Source of the DNA: Lewinella sp039816955
GTDB lineage: Bacteria; Bacteroidota; Bacteroidia; Chitinophagales; Saprospiraceae
Reading direction: 5' to 3'
Assembly (NCBI GenBank): GCA_039816955.1
Contig: JBCBWU010000010.1
Location: 3,563 to 67,562, forward strand
DNA: 64,000 bases
Positions 36,678-45,586 of the stretch are shown in pieces. Position numbers and translations under genes: made by a program. How positions within the stretch are numbered: the first letter of the stretch is position 1; every line of letters starts with the position of its first letter. The notes under the pieces are model-generated. The model was not told where the DNA came from. It ran no database searches and worked only from the letters and a program-made list of their open reading frames with translations.

Positions 36678-38393
36678 ATGAACATTTATTCTGATAGAAG
36701 AGCTGTAGAATATTTATCAAACCTTAAAAATAAGTTATCACTTTGGAATGAATCTGGCGAACCTATTAAGGGTGGATTAATAGATACTGCCATACCATTA
36801 AGTAATCCGAAAAAGATAAATGGTGTCGTATATAAAAAGCGGATAAAAGTTGACTTTGTTGGATTGGCGGCAACTACACTTTTTGATAAAGGAGGTAATT
36901 ACACGAAAGCTCCAGTCGTAGAGAAAATTGAAGAAATTGTTAGGAGCGCAGAAAAAATTAACGCTCTAGGAATTCAGATTAAGTTCAGGATCTTATTTGT
37001 ATACCCATATTCAACCTTCGCTTTTTCTTTTATCCAGGCAGAAAACTCAACGAATAGATCTTCTGTGGAAGATGAAAAAGAAATCCCTTTCTTAAATTTA
37101 ACGAGGCAGATCGACGAAACAGATTTTTGGAGCTCCAATTTTGTAAGAAGCCAGAAATACAGTCTAGAATATATACAAGAATTGGTAGATCGGTATAAAT
37201 GGTTCCCTTTTCATAAAGAGGAAGAAAAGGATATTGAATCAGGAAAGATGTTGATCGTGAGATTCACTCCAATTAACCCTAGTTTGTGTGGACTTGTGGT
37301 TAATGATAAAGTGTACTATGATAGTTATCAGTTCTCTAAGGATAATAGGTATGAACGTAAACTTTCACTCGCTCTCCCTTTGGTAGAACTGTCAAAGTTT
37401 AATGAGTTTGGCGATGTAAACTCCAGCTATAAATACGTACTAGACCATTTTCGTTATCTATGGAGACATGATCTGACTATGGACCATGAGGATGTTACTA
37501 ATTATATCGCCTTTAAGAAGAACTCTCTAGCATCGATTAAATATTTTACCGAGATAAATTTCAAATTCAAAGCTGATCGGTTAACACAGATCGTAAAGGG
37601 CATGGATTCTTCAATAGCCCATATCGAACTAGAAAGCTGGCGAAGAAGAATAGCTAGACTGTTAAATAAGTTCTGTATTGAGACGGAGAAAGTATCGGGA
37701 AAGGAGGTGATATTTATCTCATGCTGCTGGAATAAATGGGATACTCAAAAACCAGCACCATTGAAGGAAGCGATGCTAGTTGATAAGTGGCTAAAAAATG
37801 ATTTTAAGCCAACAAAAGGAGATGCTTTAATACAGTCAAAAATAGTAATAGCAGAGAACAAAGACTTTCTAAGTCGACAGATCTACAATGCACTAGCAGA
37901 ATCAACCTTAGGAATAATTTTCTTAACGAACGATATTCCGAACGCGATAAAAAAGGAATCAGGAATTGATGAGCCGGAGCTAGTTGAGATAGGAAAAGAA
38001 TATTTCTCAAAACCAAACATATATCATGAACTGGGGTACTTAAGTCGTCAGTTAGATTTTGAGAAATTGATGATTCTAAGGCAAGAAGAAGACGATTACC
38101 AGGCTCATATACCAACCAACATAAGTGACTTGGTAAAAAATAGATTTCAAAAAGGGAAAATCGCCCTTCAATATTTAGAGATAATAAAATGGTTATCCGC
38201 CGTTGATGTGATTAGTCCAAAGCAAGCAATTAAAGCAGTAACTAATCATGTAGAACGCTTAAAAAAGTATGGTGCGGAGCGAAAAAAAGAAGAGGCGTTA
38301 ACGAAAAAGGAAATAGCAAGTGAGATCGAGCAGATCGAGGCTTACATTAAATCTCTACACAAAGTTCCCTATAAATACTTTGAAGAAGAATAA
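36678..38393 (+). CDS. Probable defence protein with C-terminal TIR-like nucleotide-binding domain
   Basis: A 571-residue, markedly AT-rich gene unlike its neighbours. The C-terminal region (about residues 340-490) begins VIFISCCWNKW and runs through LSRQIYNALAESTLGIIFLTND to NIYHELGYLSRQLDFEKLMI and HIPTNISDLV. This is the order of TIR-like (predicted nucleotide-binding) domains that cut NAD+ in bacterial immunity. The N-terminal third has KVDFVGLAATTLFDKG and a later FRILFVYPYS, a loose match to PLD-like sensor or effector folds; I am unsure of this. The middle is helical and unknown. The C-terminal tail is a lysine/glutamate-rich coiled-coil-like helix. It is a single gene; horizontal acquisition is inferred. 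Confidence 0.6.
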   Translation: MNIYSDRRAVEYLSNLKNKLSLWNESGEPIKGGLIDTAIPLSNPKKINGVVYKKRIKVDFVGLAATTLFDKGGNYTKAPVVEKIEEIVRSAEKINALGIQIKFRILFVYPYSTFAFSFIQAENSTNRSSVEDEKEIPFLNLTRQIDETDFWSSNFVRSQKYSLEYIQELVDRYKWFPFHKEEEKDIESGKMLIVRFTPINPSLCGLVVNDKVYYDSYQFSKDNRYERKLSLALPLVELSKFNEFGDVNSSYKYVLDHFRYLWRHDLTMDHEDVTNYIAFKKNSLASIKYFTEINFKFKADRLTQIVKGMDSSIAHIELESWRRRIARLLNKFCIETEKVSGKEVIFISCCWNKWDTQKPAPLKEAMLVDKWLKNDFKPTKGDALIQSKIVIAENKDFLSRQIYNALAESTLGIIFLTNDIPNAIKKESGIDEPELVEIGKEYFSKPNIYHELGYLSRQLDFEKLMILRQEEDDYQAHIPTNISDLVKNRFQKGKIALQYLEIIKWLSAVDVISPKQAIKAVTNHVERLKKYGAERKKEEALTKKEIASEIEQIEAYIKSLHKVPYKYFEEE

Positions 38394-38484
38394 ACGGCCT
38401 GCATCTTTGCTGCCTGCAACAGCGCCCCCTTAGTTCCAATTCCTTATTTCATACCCCCAACAATTTCCACAAACCTTTTCCAGC

Positions 38485-38492
38485 TATCTTTG
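38485..38492 (+). promoter_or_regulatory. TATCTTTG -7 box of the crtZ gene
   Basis: The box matches TAnnTTTG exactly and lies 18 bp before the ATG at 38511, so the transcript would begin a few bases before the start codon. A clear -33 TTG is not seen. The short leader suggests either a near-leaderless message or use of the in-frame ATG at 38526. Confidence 0.5.
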
Positions 38493-38510
38493 TTTCGCCA
38501 CTGAACCAAA

Positions 38511-39023
38511 ATGCCTGGGAAACAAATGACAACAGTATTGTATATCGGTATAACGATCCTCACCTTTCTTGCAATGGAGTTTGTGGCTTGGTTTGCCCAC
38601 AAATACGTAATGCACGGCTTCTTGTGGGACTGGCACGAAGACCATCATAAGCCACATCATGATGATGATGGTTTTTTTGAAAAGAATGATCTGTTTTTCC
38701 TAGTATTCGCTGTTCCTAGCGCAGCCAGCTATATTATTGGTCTGAATTTTGAGCCGGTGTTTTGGCTCACTTTTGTAGGTATTGGCATTTCCATTTACGG
38801 ACTGGTTTACTTCCTCATCCATGATGTTTACATCCACCAACGCTTTAAGTGGTTTCGCCAACTCGACAGCCGCTACAGCCGCGCTATCCTAAGAGCGCAT
38901 GGAGCGCATCACGCCAACCGGGAAAAAGAGGCGGGCGAATCATTTGGGCTTTTGCTGGTGAACGCTAAGTATTTCAGGAAGCGCACGCGCCAAGTGCAGG
39001 AAACAGAAAAGGCGACACATTAA
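38511..39023 (+). CDS. crtZ: Beta-carotene hydroxylase (CrtZ family)
   Basis: A 170-residue di-iron membrane hydroxylase that adds hydroxyl groups to the beta-rings of carotenoids, giving zeaxanthin from beta-carotene. The histidine clusters of the family are all present: HKYVMHG, HEDHHKPHH, HDVYIHQR and HGAHH. It has about four hydrophobic segments, the first being TVLYIGITILTFLAMEFVAW. No other carotenoid genes lie in the window. An ATG 15 bp further in is an alternative start. Confidence 0.93.
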   Translation: MPGKQMTTVLYIGITILTFLAMEFVAWFAHKYVMHGFLWDWHEDHHKPHHDDDGFFEKNDLFFLVFAVPSAASYIIGLNFEPVFWLTFVGIGISIYGLVYFLIHDVYIHQRFKWFRQLDSRYSRAILRAHGAHHANREKEAGESFGLLLVNAKYFRKRTRQVQETEKATH

Positions 39024-39044
39024 TATCATCTTACCTCTTATAGT

Positions 39045-39269
39045 ATGGAATTTCTCGGGCTATTGGTTGAGATTTTATTATTTGGTCTTGGTGTATACCT
39101 CTACCTCTTTTCGCGCGGTCTGATCAAAATTAAGGATGAGGAACGCCAGGCTAAAGCTGCCGCCTTTCGCGAGCAAAATGGACTTTGGATGCGCTTCTTG
39201 GGCCTAGGCTTAGCAGCTATCATGGGGCTTAACGTAATGCTGCACCTACGCATGCTACTAGCAGGATAA
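39045..39269 (+). CDS. Small two-helix membrane protein
   Basis: A 74-residue protein beginning MEFLGLLVEILLFGLGVYLYLFSRG, one membrane helix, followed by a charged linker (KIKDEERQAKAAAFREQNG) and a second helix (FLGLGLAAIMGLNVMLHL). It follows crtZ by 21 bp on the same strand and is probably co-transcribed. The function is unknown. The coding look rests on the clean helix/linker/helix design. Confidence 0.6.
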   Translation: MEFLGLLVEILLFGLGVYLYLFSRGLIKIKDEERQAKAAAFREQNGLWMRFLGLGLAAIMGLNVMLHLRMLLAG

Positions 39270-39445
39270 TACCAACTGCTTAGCACCACAACCTCACCCA
39301 TTTATACCCCTCCTCTACACAGTCTACCATCTCACGAAGGTGAGGCTTACTTCTGCGTAAAATTGACTAATATTGCATGACCAAAAACTGACGATAGTTG
39401 CGGCTATTGTCACAATTCCGTGTAGCACATATTAGTTGAGCCACT

Positions 39446-41047
39446 ATGAAAAAAAATCTAACTTCACTCTTACTTGCCTTCGCCCCTATTCTTCTTTTTG
39501 CGCAAGCAAATAATTTCTATTCTACTGATAAGATTCAGGAAATTCGCATTGAATTTGAAGCGGATAACTGGAAATACCTACTAGATTCTCTGCGTTTCAA
39601 TGGAGAAGAACTACTGAATGGTACTGTCACTATCAATGGTGCAGCAGCAATGGAAGATGCAGGAGTACGCTACCGGGATGGACGCTCCTTTACACCCAAT
39701 GGTAAGCGGAACGGAATCTACATCGATCTAGGGGAGAACAGCCTCGGAGACTACAAGGCACTCGATTTATCAAGTGCGTTACGCGATCCTTCGCTAGTGC
39801 GAGAAGTATTGGCCAGCGAGATAGCTAGAACTTACTTTAATGCACCACAGGCTAATTATGCTAAGGTATTTATCAATGACGATTATTACGGCCTTTTTGT
39901 GAATAAGGAAGCGGTAAGTAGTGGATACCTCAAACGCGTATTCGGCAGTGAAAGTGGGGGTCTCGTCATGCCGCAGTCAGACCCTAGCGAAGTAGTTCCT
40001 GCGGGTTGCAAAAAAAAGGTTTACGGCTCTCTTCAGTACGAGGAAGCAGATGCGTGTAACGAAAACAATTGGATTGTCCTGCAAGGCGATCTTAGCTCGG
40101 TTAGCAACTTAGCTGGGGCACTCGCCAGTGGCAACTCATCATCTATCGCCAAATCACTGGATGTTGATGCGGCACTTTGGATGCTTGCTTATAACAATGT
40201 GCTGGTGAACCTAAACGCTTATACCGGACAGTACGCCAACAATTATTACCTCTACCAGGCAGATAATGGCATGATTTCACCAATTTTGGGGGATCTCAAC
40301 CTAGCCTTTGGAAGCTTTAAAAACACGGGTGAAGGTGCATCAGATCTGAGCACCCCAGCCTTGCTCACCCTAAACCCAAGCTTGCACCGCGGCAATGAGC
40401 AACGACCACTCATTAGCGCCTTGTTGAGTGATGACCTTCACTACAAGCAATACCTGGCCAATATGCGCCTGATCCTGGTAGAATGGGTGTTGAGTGGGAA
40501 ATTGGAAAACCGCGCTAAAGCCTTGCAGACGATGCTGGCAGAAGCTCGCCAAGAAGACGGAGGTCAATACTACACTGCCGTAGAATTTGGGCAAAGCCTG
40601 GAGGAGACCATCGGACGCCGCAGTCGTATTCCTGGTTTGGTGGCCTTTATGAACCGCCGGGCCAGCTTTTTACAGGGTACAGAAGTGTACACGCTGCTTC
40701 CTCCCGAGGTGAGTGAATTGGAGGTGGAAGGCCGGGAACGATTTTCCAGCACGCAGCTGGACGAGTTCCGGATTCACGCCAAAATCGACGGTTATGCAAA
40801 AAATGTGTATCTACACTACCGCTTAACGGGGCAGAAAGACTTTCAGGTAACCAGCATGTTGGATGATGGTAACCATTACGATAAAGAAGCCGGTGATACC
40901 ATTTTCGGTGCCGTGGTCAAGCCTAATGCCGGTGAACAAGGAATCGAGTATTACATCATGGTAGAAAACGCCAAGACCGTTAGTTACAGCCCTAGCCACT
41001 ACAATTTTGAACGCTACAGCACTACTCTTCGCGAGGTGAACAAGTAG
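39446..41047 (+). CDS. Exported CotH-family protein (copy 1)
   Basis: A 533-residue exported protein with a signal peptide (MKKNLTSLLLAFAPILLFAQ). It belongs to the CotH family of atypical kinase-fold proteins: IRIEFEADNWKYLLDSL opens the domain, REVLASEIARTYFNAPQ and AKVFINDDYYGLFVNKE form its middle, and NNYYLYQADNGMISPILGDLNLAFG is the active-site region (NNYYLYQ and the aspartate of LGDLNLAFG). The C-terminal 110 residues look like an immunoglobulin-type fold. There is no T9SS tail, so it is likely periplasmic. Known CotH proteins phosphorylate spore-coat proteins in Bacillus; the substrate here is unknown. It is followed 20 bp later by a second copy. Confidence 0.85.
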   Translation: MKKNLTSLLLAFAPILLFAQANNFYSTDKIQEIRIEFEADNWKYLLDSLRFNGEELLNGTVTINGAAAMEDAGVRYRDGRSFTPNGKRNGIYIDLGENSLGDYKALDLSSALRDPSLVREVLASEIARTYFNAPQANYAKVFINDDYYGLFVNKEAVSSGYLKRVFGSESGGLVMPQSDPSEVVPAGCKKKVYGSLQYEEADACNENNWIVLQGDLSSVSNLAGALASGNSSSIAKSLDVDAALWMLAYNNVLVNLNAYTGQYANNYYLYQADNGMISPILGDLNLAFGSFKNTGEGASDLSTPALLTLNPSLHRGNEQRPLISALLSDDLHYKQYLANMRLILVEWVLSGKLENRAKALQTMLAEARQEDGGQYYTAVEFGQSLEETIGRRSRIPGLVAFMNRRASFLQGTEVYTLLPPEVSELEVEGRERFSSTQLDEFRIHAKIDGYAKNVYLHYRLTGQKDFQVTSMLDDGNHYDKEAGDTIFGAVVKPNAGEQGIEYYIMVENAKTVSYSPSHYNFERYSTTLREVNK

Positions 41048-41067
41048 CAGAGTCTAAATCAGTTGTC

Positions 41068-42636
41068 ATGAATCGCTTTTTCCTGTTTATTGGTGTGCTG
41101 TTGCTATGCGGCTCCGTCCAGGCCCAGAAGGACCTCTACGACCTGGAACATCTAGTGGAAATAAAACTGGAGTTTGAAGAATCTAATTGGCATTACCTGC
41201 TCGATTCACTAAAAGAACGGGGCCAAGATGAGCGACTCGTTGCGGACGTGTCCGTAGATGGGACAGAATACCCGCAGTCAGGCGTACGCTACAAGGGGAA
41301 TAGTTCGTATTTCAATGTAAGAAATGCCGGAGGCCGAAAGCTCCCCTTCAATATCAAAGTTGACTTTGTCAATAAGAAGACGCGCCTACCCGGTGGATTC
41401 GTTACCCTGAAGTTGTCTAATGTCTTTCGTGACCCCAGCTTCATGCGCGAAGTCCTCTCCTATGAGGTAGCGAGGAAGTATATGCCAGCACCTCACGCCA
41501 ACTACGCTAAGGTGTACGTAAACGATGAATACCTGGGGCTGTATAATCTGTCAGAATCAGTGGATGATGACTTTCTCAAAGAATACTACGGCGACGACAA
41601 TGGTGTATTTTTCAAGTGCGATCCCGACTGGCACAACCGTACTCCGACTAGCTGTAAAACCGGCAATAATGCTAGCTTGGAATATTTGGGCCAAGACTCA
41701 GTTTGTTACTACGCCCTGTATGAACTCAAGTCAAAAAAGGGTGGCTGGGCCGAATTGCTGGCACTTACAGAAGTGATCAACCAATACCCGCAGCGCCTAG
41801 AGCAGATGATGAATATCAACGAAGTGCTCTGGATGCTGGCCTACGATAATGTGTTGGTCAACTTAGATAGCTATCTCGGACGATTGTGCCATAATTATTA
41901 TCTATACCAGGACGAAGCCAATATCTGGCATCCGGTGGTTTGGGATATGAACCTCAGCTTTGGTGGTTTCCGCTATACTGGACTCGGAGCTCCCTTAAGC
42001 AATGAGAGCATGCAGGAGATGAGTATGTTTCTCCACTATAAGGAAGATAATATGCAGCGACCATTACTTGTACAACTGCTCAAAGACAATCATTTCCGTA
42101 AGATTTACCTGGCCCAGATCAAAACGATCGTGGAAGAAAATTTCAGTAATGGTTGGTACAAAGAAAAGGCGGCCGAAATTCAAGCGCTGATCGGTGATGA
42201 AGTAGCTGCTGACCCCAATCGCTTGTATGACTTAGCGCTCTACGAGAAAAACTTCGACGAAACCGTTCAGATTGACAATTCTCGAATCATCGGCATTACA
42301 GAGTTAATGGATCAGCGTGCTAGCCATTTGCTGTCGCACCCACTGATGCAAAAGGAGCAACCCAGCATAGCGGAAGTTAAACACCAAGTCATTGGCGATA
42401 ATGCGAACATTACTGCCCAAGTGGAAGTAGCAGATGCTGTATGGCTGTACCACCGCCGTAACGCTGATAGTCCCTGGCAGCGCCAACCCATGGCCGCTAA
42501 TGATAATGATGCCTGGATGGCGCAAATTCCGCTCAGTGAAGACGTACAATACTACGTAGTAGCGGAGAACAAATACATTGCTGCGCTCTCACCAGCACGC
42601 GCGGCGAAAGAGTTCTACGAGATTAAGGCGAAGTAA
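41068..42636 (+). CDS. Exported CotH-family protein (copy 2)
   Basis: A 522-residue paralogue of the preceding protein, 20 bp downstream and probably in the same operon. It has a signal peptide (MNRFFLFIGVLLLCGSVQAQ), the CotH opening VEIKLEFEESNWHYLLDSL, the RYKGNSSYFN motif near residue 75, and MREVLSYEVARKYMPAPHA. The active-site region is NYYLYQDEANIWHPVVWDMN. This copy keeps the classical RxKGNSS and WDMN motifs better than copy 1 (RYRDGRSF and GDLN), so it may be the more active enzyme. A C-terminal Ig-like region follows. Tandem duplication explains the pair. Confidence 0.88.
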   Translation: MNRFFLFIGVLLLCGSVQAQKDLYDLEHLVEIKLEFEESNWHYLLDSLKERGQDERLVADVSVDGTEYPQSGVRYKGNSSYFNVRNAGGRKLPFNIKVDFVNKKTRLPGGFVTLKLSNVFRDPSFMREVLSYEVARKYMPAPHANYAKVYVNDEYLGLYNLSESVDDDFLKEYYGDDNGVFFKCDPDWHNRTPTSCKTGNNASLEYLGQDSVCYYALYELKSKKGGWAELLALTEVINQYPQRLEQMMNINEVLWMLAYDNVLVNLDSYLGRLCHNYYLYQDEANIWHPVVWDMNLSFGGFRYTGLGAPLSNESMQEMSMFLHYKEDNMQRPLLVQLLKDNHFRKIYLAQIKTIVEENFSNGWYKEKAAEIQALIGDEVAADPNRLYDLALYEKNFDETVQIDNSRIIGITELMDQRASHLLSHPLMQKEQPSIAEVKHQVIGDNANITAQVEVADAVWLYHRRNADSPWQRQPMAANDNDAWMAQIPLSEDVQYYVVAENKYIAALSPARAAKEFYEIKAK

Positions 42637-42657
42637 TCTAATTCGCAAATCGTAATT

Positions 42658-42711
42658 GCAATGGCAATCAAAATGTCAATAAGGACGCATTGATATTTTG
42701 GTTGCCATTGC
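42658..42711 (+). terminator. Hairpin behind the CotH pair, probable terminator
   Basis: GCAATGGCAATCAAAAT (42658-42674) pairs with ATTTTGGTTGCCATTGC (42695-42711), a 17-bp stem with one G-T-type mismatch. It is followed by TGTTTTGATT. It lies 20 bp after the stop of CotH copy 2 and should end the operon before the yheT-like gene. Confidence 0.6.
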
Positions 42712-42743
42712 TGTTTTGATTCTAAACTTTCTCCCCCCCCAAT

Positions 42744-43727
42744 ATGGCTATCAGCTACCAGCACAACTATCCGGGACCTCCCTGGTACCAATTCAATGGA
42801 CACCTGCAAACTATTTTCGCTGCTTTCGGTGGTCCCGAGGTAAATTACCGCCGCGAACGGCTGGAGCTAGACGATGGTGACTTTCTGGATATTGATTGGC
42901 TCCAACAACAGCAAGCTGCCAACAACCTGGTAATACTCACCCACGGCCTGGAAGGAAATTCCCAACGCCCTTACATTCGCTCAGCGGCTCGCTTCTTTCA
43001 CGAACGCGGCTGGGACGTCATCGCCTGGAATTGCCGCTCCTGCAGTGGCGAAATGAATCGCACCCTGCGCCTGTACCATCATGGTGAAATTGGCGATATC
43101 CATACCGTTACTACTCATGCTTTAGACCAGGGGCAGTATCAGCAAGTGGTTTTCGTGGGTTATAGCATGGGCGGGGCTATGCTCACCAAATACCTCTCGG
43201 TGCACCACCAAACGCTTCCGGATGCGGTGCTGGGCGGAATCGCTTTCTCTTCCCCCTTTGACCTAGCAGCGGGCGTAGATGCCCTGGAACTCCCCGGCAA
43301 TGGCATTTATAAAAAACGCTTCCTAAGGCAACTGGGGGGTAAACTTCAGGAAAAAGCTAAGCGATTTCCAGGGGTTATTGATATCACCAAACTAGAGCGT
43401 GTCAAGACCTGGCGCGACTTTGACGAGTGGTTCACTGCTCCCCTACTCCAACTCTCTTCCGCTAAAGAGTTCTACTACATGGCCTCCGCAAAAAACTTTG
43501 TGAGTACCCTCAATCGTCCCGTCTTGGCCGTTAACGCCCTGAACGACCCCATCATTACCGACGATTGCCTGCCCCTAGCAGAAGCTCCGAACCACCCGTT
43601 CCTGCAGCTCGAAATCACGGAAGAAGGCGGCCACGTAGGCTACCAAATGCGAGGCCAAAAAGGAAGCAACTGGATGAACCTGCGCGCCTGGGAGGAGATT
43701 GGGAAGTGGATGGGGAATGGGTTATAA
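42744..43727 (+). CDS. Alpha/beta hydrolase, YheT family
   Basis: A 327-residue cytoplasmic hydrolase. It starts MAISYQHNYPGPPWYQFNGHLQT, then carries NLVILTHGLEGNSQRPYI with the oxyanion-hole HG, WNCRSCSGEMN, and the nucleophile elbow GYSMGG. Acid and histidine follow in the NALNDPIIT and GGHVGYQM segments. YheT/EMB8-type proteins are predicted esterases; the natural substrate is not known. An eight-C run lies 3 bp before the ATG. Confidence 0.88.
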   Translation: MAISYQHNYPGPPWYQFNGHLQTIFAAFGGPEVNYRRERLELDDGDFLDIDWLQQQQAANNLVILTHGLEGNSQRPYIRSAARFFHERGWDVIAWNCRSCSGEMNRTLRLYHHGEIGDIHTVTTHALDQGQYQQVVFVGYSMGGAMLTKYLSVHHQTLPDAVLGGIAFSSPFDLAAGVDALELPGNGIYKKRFLRQLGGKLQEKAKRFPGVIDITKLERVKTWRDFDEWFTAPLLQLSSAKEFYYMASAKNFVSTLNRPVLAVNALNDPIITDDCLPLAEAPNHPFLQLEITEEGGHVGYQMRGQKGSNWMNLRAWEEIGKWMGNGL

Positions 43728-43730
43728 TTA

Positions 43731-44037
43731 GAATTACAATTAGAGTTAGAGTTAGAATGAGAATATCATAGGTATACTGAGGCTTATAGAGTACACGAAA
43801 AAGTAGTAGTTAGAGTGAAAGTAAAAATGAAAATCAAATGAATTAGAGTTAGAGCGATCCGACTGCACTGAAGTTTCGTCGGACGATGAAATTAGCACCA
43901 GAATTTTTAGAGTTGGAATTACTCAAAAACGAGCATTCTAACTCTAATTCCCCCGTCCGACGAAGCCGTGGCGTAGTAGGATTACTCTAATTCTTATTCT
44001 AACTCTAATTCTAACTCTAATTCTAACTCTAATTCAC
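43731..44037. repeat. Intergenic hexamer repeats with a large imperfect inverted repeat
   Basis: Between two convergent genes lie TTAGAG-type units on the left (43735-43760, 43841-43854) and CTCTAA-type units on the right (43937-43948, 43984-44035, the last nearly perfect tandem TTCTAACTCTAA). Inside them a longer inverted repeat pairs 43841-43885 with 43954-43990, including CGTCGGACG/CGTCCGACG. The same units occur at 24481-24648. The structure may act as a transcript end or as a mobile repeat. No open frame of interest is present. Confidence 0.75.
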
Positions 44038-44042
44038 CCACT

Positions 44043-45371
44043 CTACCGCTTCTTCTTCCGGCGCTTACGCCGGTTAGCCTTAGTACGCCCCCTTTGTTCT
44101 TGTAATTGCCTGCGATTGAGTGCTACCTTGGTGTTCTTCTTCTTTTTCTCGTGGAAAGCACCTGCCTTTTTAGTAGCTAGCTTAACGCGCACATTAGGGA
44201 CCCGTAAATTGGGCATCTCTTCGGGAATCAGCTCTTCGGAAACGGCTACTTCTTTGGGGAATGGAAGGCGGCTAACCGTTTTTTGCATCATCTCCTCAGC
44301 GGCGGCCAGATACGCTTCTTCTTCATTTCTGACCATCGTAATGGAAGCCCCCTCTTTATCAGCACGTCCGGTACGGCCAATACGGTGGATATAGTCTTCT
44401 GAGGCCTCTGGCATATCAAGGTTAATCACGTGGGAGACATCGCTGATATCCATACCACGGGAAATAAGGTCGGTAGCAATGAGGATGCGGTGCTCGCCAC
44501 TATCGAATTGGCGCAAGCGCTCAAAGCGGTAGTTTTGGCTTTTATTAGCGTGGATCACCCCTACCCTTTCGCCGAATTGCGGCTCAAGCTGCTCGTAAGC
44601 GAGATCAGCCAGGCGTTTACTGGGAGCGAAAACCAGGGCTCGTTTAAAGATTTCAGCATCTTGTAGAATGTGCGCCAAGAGATTGAGTTTGGTGCGGTAA
44701 TTGGGCACCAGATAAACCGCCTGATCAATATTTTCTAGTGGTGTTCCGGTAGGAGCCGCCTCGATCTGGACCGGAAAATTGAAGCTGTCCTCAATCACGA
44801 TTTGTACTTCTTCGGTCATGGTGGCCGAGAAAAGTAAATTTTGCCGCTTGGCAGGAAGCAGGTCTATAATTTTAGTGAGCTGCGGCCGGAAACCCAGCGC
44901 CAGAAGCTCGTCCACTTCATCAAGAATCAAGTTGCGGATAGCCTTGGGGCGAAACGAGCCCGCCAACAGTAGATCGTAAACCCGGCCTGGGGTTCCTACC
45001 AAAATATCTAGCCCGTCCTCCACCGCCGCTTGATGGCGTTTAAGATTAACTCCGCCGTACACTCCCACAGCCACAATATTCTGATAGGTAGTAATCCGAT
45101 TAATCTCACCAACTACCTGCTCTACCAATTCTCTGGTTGGTACCAAAACCAATATCTGTGGAAGGGGATCCTTGCGAAACTTCCACTGACGGACAACCGG
45201 CAGCAAGTATGCCAGCGTCTTTCCGGTACCCGTCTGGGCAATTCCTACCACATCTTTACCGGACATAATGACGGAAAAGGCCCGTTCCTGGATAACGGTA
45301 GGCGTTTCCAGACCTGCTTCAGCTAATGCTTTGAGCTGCGCATTGTGTAGATTAAAATCTTCGAATTTCAC
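44043..45371 (-). CDS. DEAD-box family ATP-dependent RNA helicase (DEVD variant)
   Basis: A 442-residue helicase of the RhlE-like group. It starts at a GTG codon, MKFEDFNLHNAQLKALAEAG, and shows the Q motif TPTVIQE, motif I AQTGTGKT, Ia PTRELV, Ib VGTPGR, II LILDEVDELLALGF, III SATM and VI HRIGRTGRADKEG. Motif II reads DEVD where the family has DEAD, which keeps the catalytic DE. The C-terminal tail is very basic (ends RRKRRKKKR), suited to RNA or ribosome binding. Roles in RNA turnover or ribosome assembly are likely. It is divergent from the solute-binding protein gene. Confidence 0.92.
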   Translation of the reverse strand: MKFEDFNLHNAQLKALAEAGLETPTVIQERAFSVIMSGKDVVGIAQTGTGKTLAYLLPVVRQWKFRKDPLPQILVLVPTRELVEQVVGEINRITTYQNIVAVGVYGGVNLKRHQAAVEDGLDILVGTPGRVYDLLLAGSFRPKAIRNLILDEVDELLALGFRPQLTKIIDLLPAKRQNLLFSATMTEEVQIVIEDSFNFPVQIEAAPTGTPLENIDQAVYLVPNYRTKLNLLAHILQDAEIFKRALVFAPSKRLADLAYEQLEPQFGERVGVIHANKSQNYRFERLRQFDSGEHRILIATDLISRGMDISDVSHVINLDMPEASEDYIHRIGRTGRADKEGASITMVRNEEEAYLAAAEEMMQKTVSRLPFPKEVAVSEELIPEEMPNLRVPNVRVKLATKKAGAFHEKKKKNTKVALNRRQLQEQRGRTKANRRKRRKKKR

Positions 45372-45375
45372 GGCG

Positions 45376-45383
45376 CAAAGGTA
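45376..45383 (-). promoter_or_regulatory. TACCTTTG -7 box directly before the helicase GTG
   Basis: Read on the minus strand the box is TACCTTTG, a full match to TAnnTTTG, and it ends only 4 bp before the helicase start codon. If active, the message would begin at or within the GTG, making it leaderless. A plus-strand TATTTTTG box at 45394-45401 could serve the divergent solute-binding gene at 45587. Confidence 0.45.
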
Positions 45384-45586
45384 AGAGAAAATGTATTTTT
45401 GCTGGACACGCCAAAAAATTATAGTGAAGTACCGGGCACAACGTTCCTAGTACAGGACAGACAAAGTGCTAGCGTATTTCACAGTCAGAGAGGCTGCAGC
45501 TTCAAAAGCGTAAAAATCACAAATACGAGCAACCGATCTGTCGGTCGCAGGCCTTTTATTAAAGATAAAATCCAACTATCTTATTT

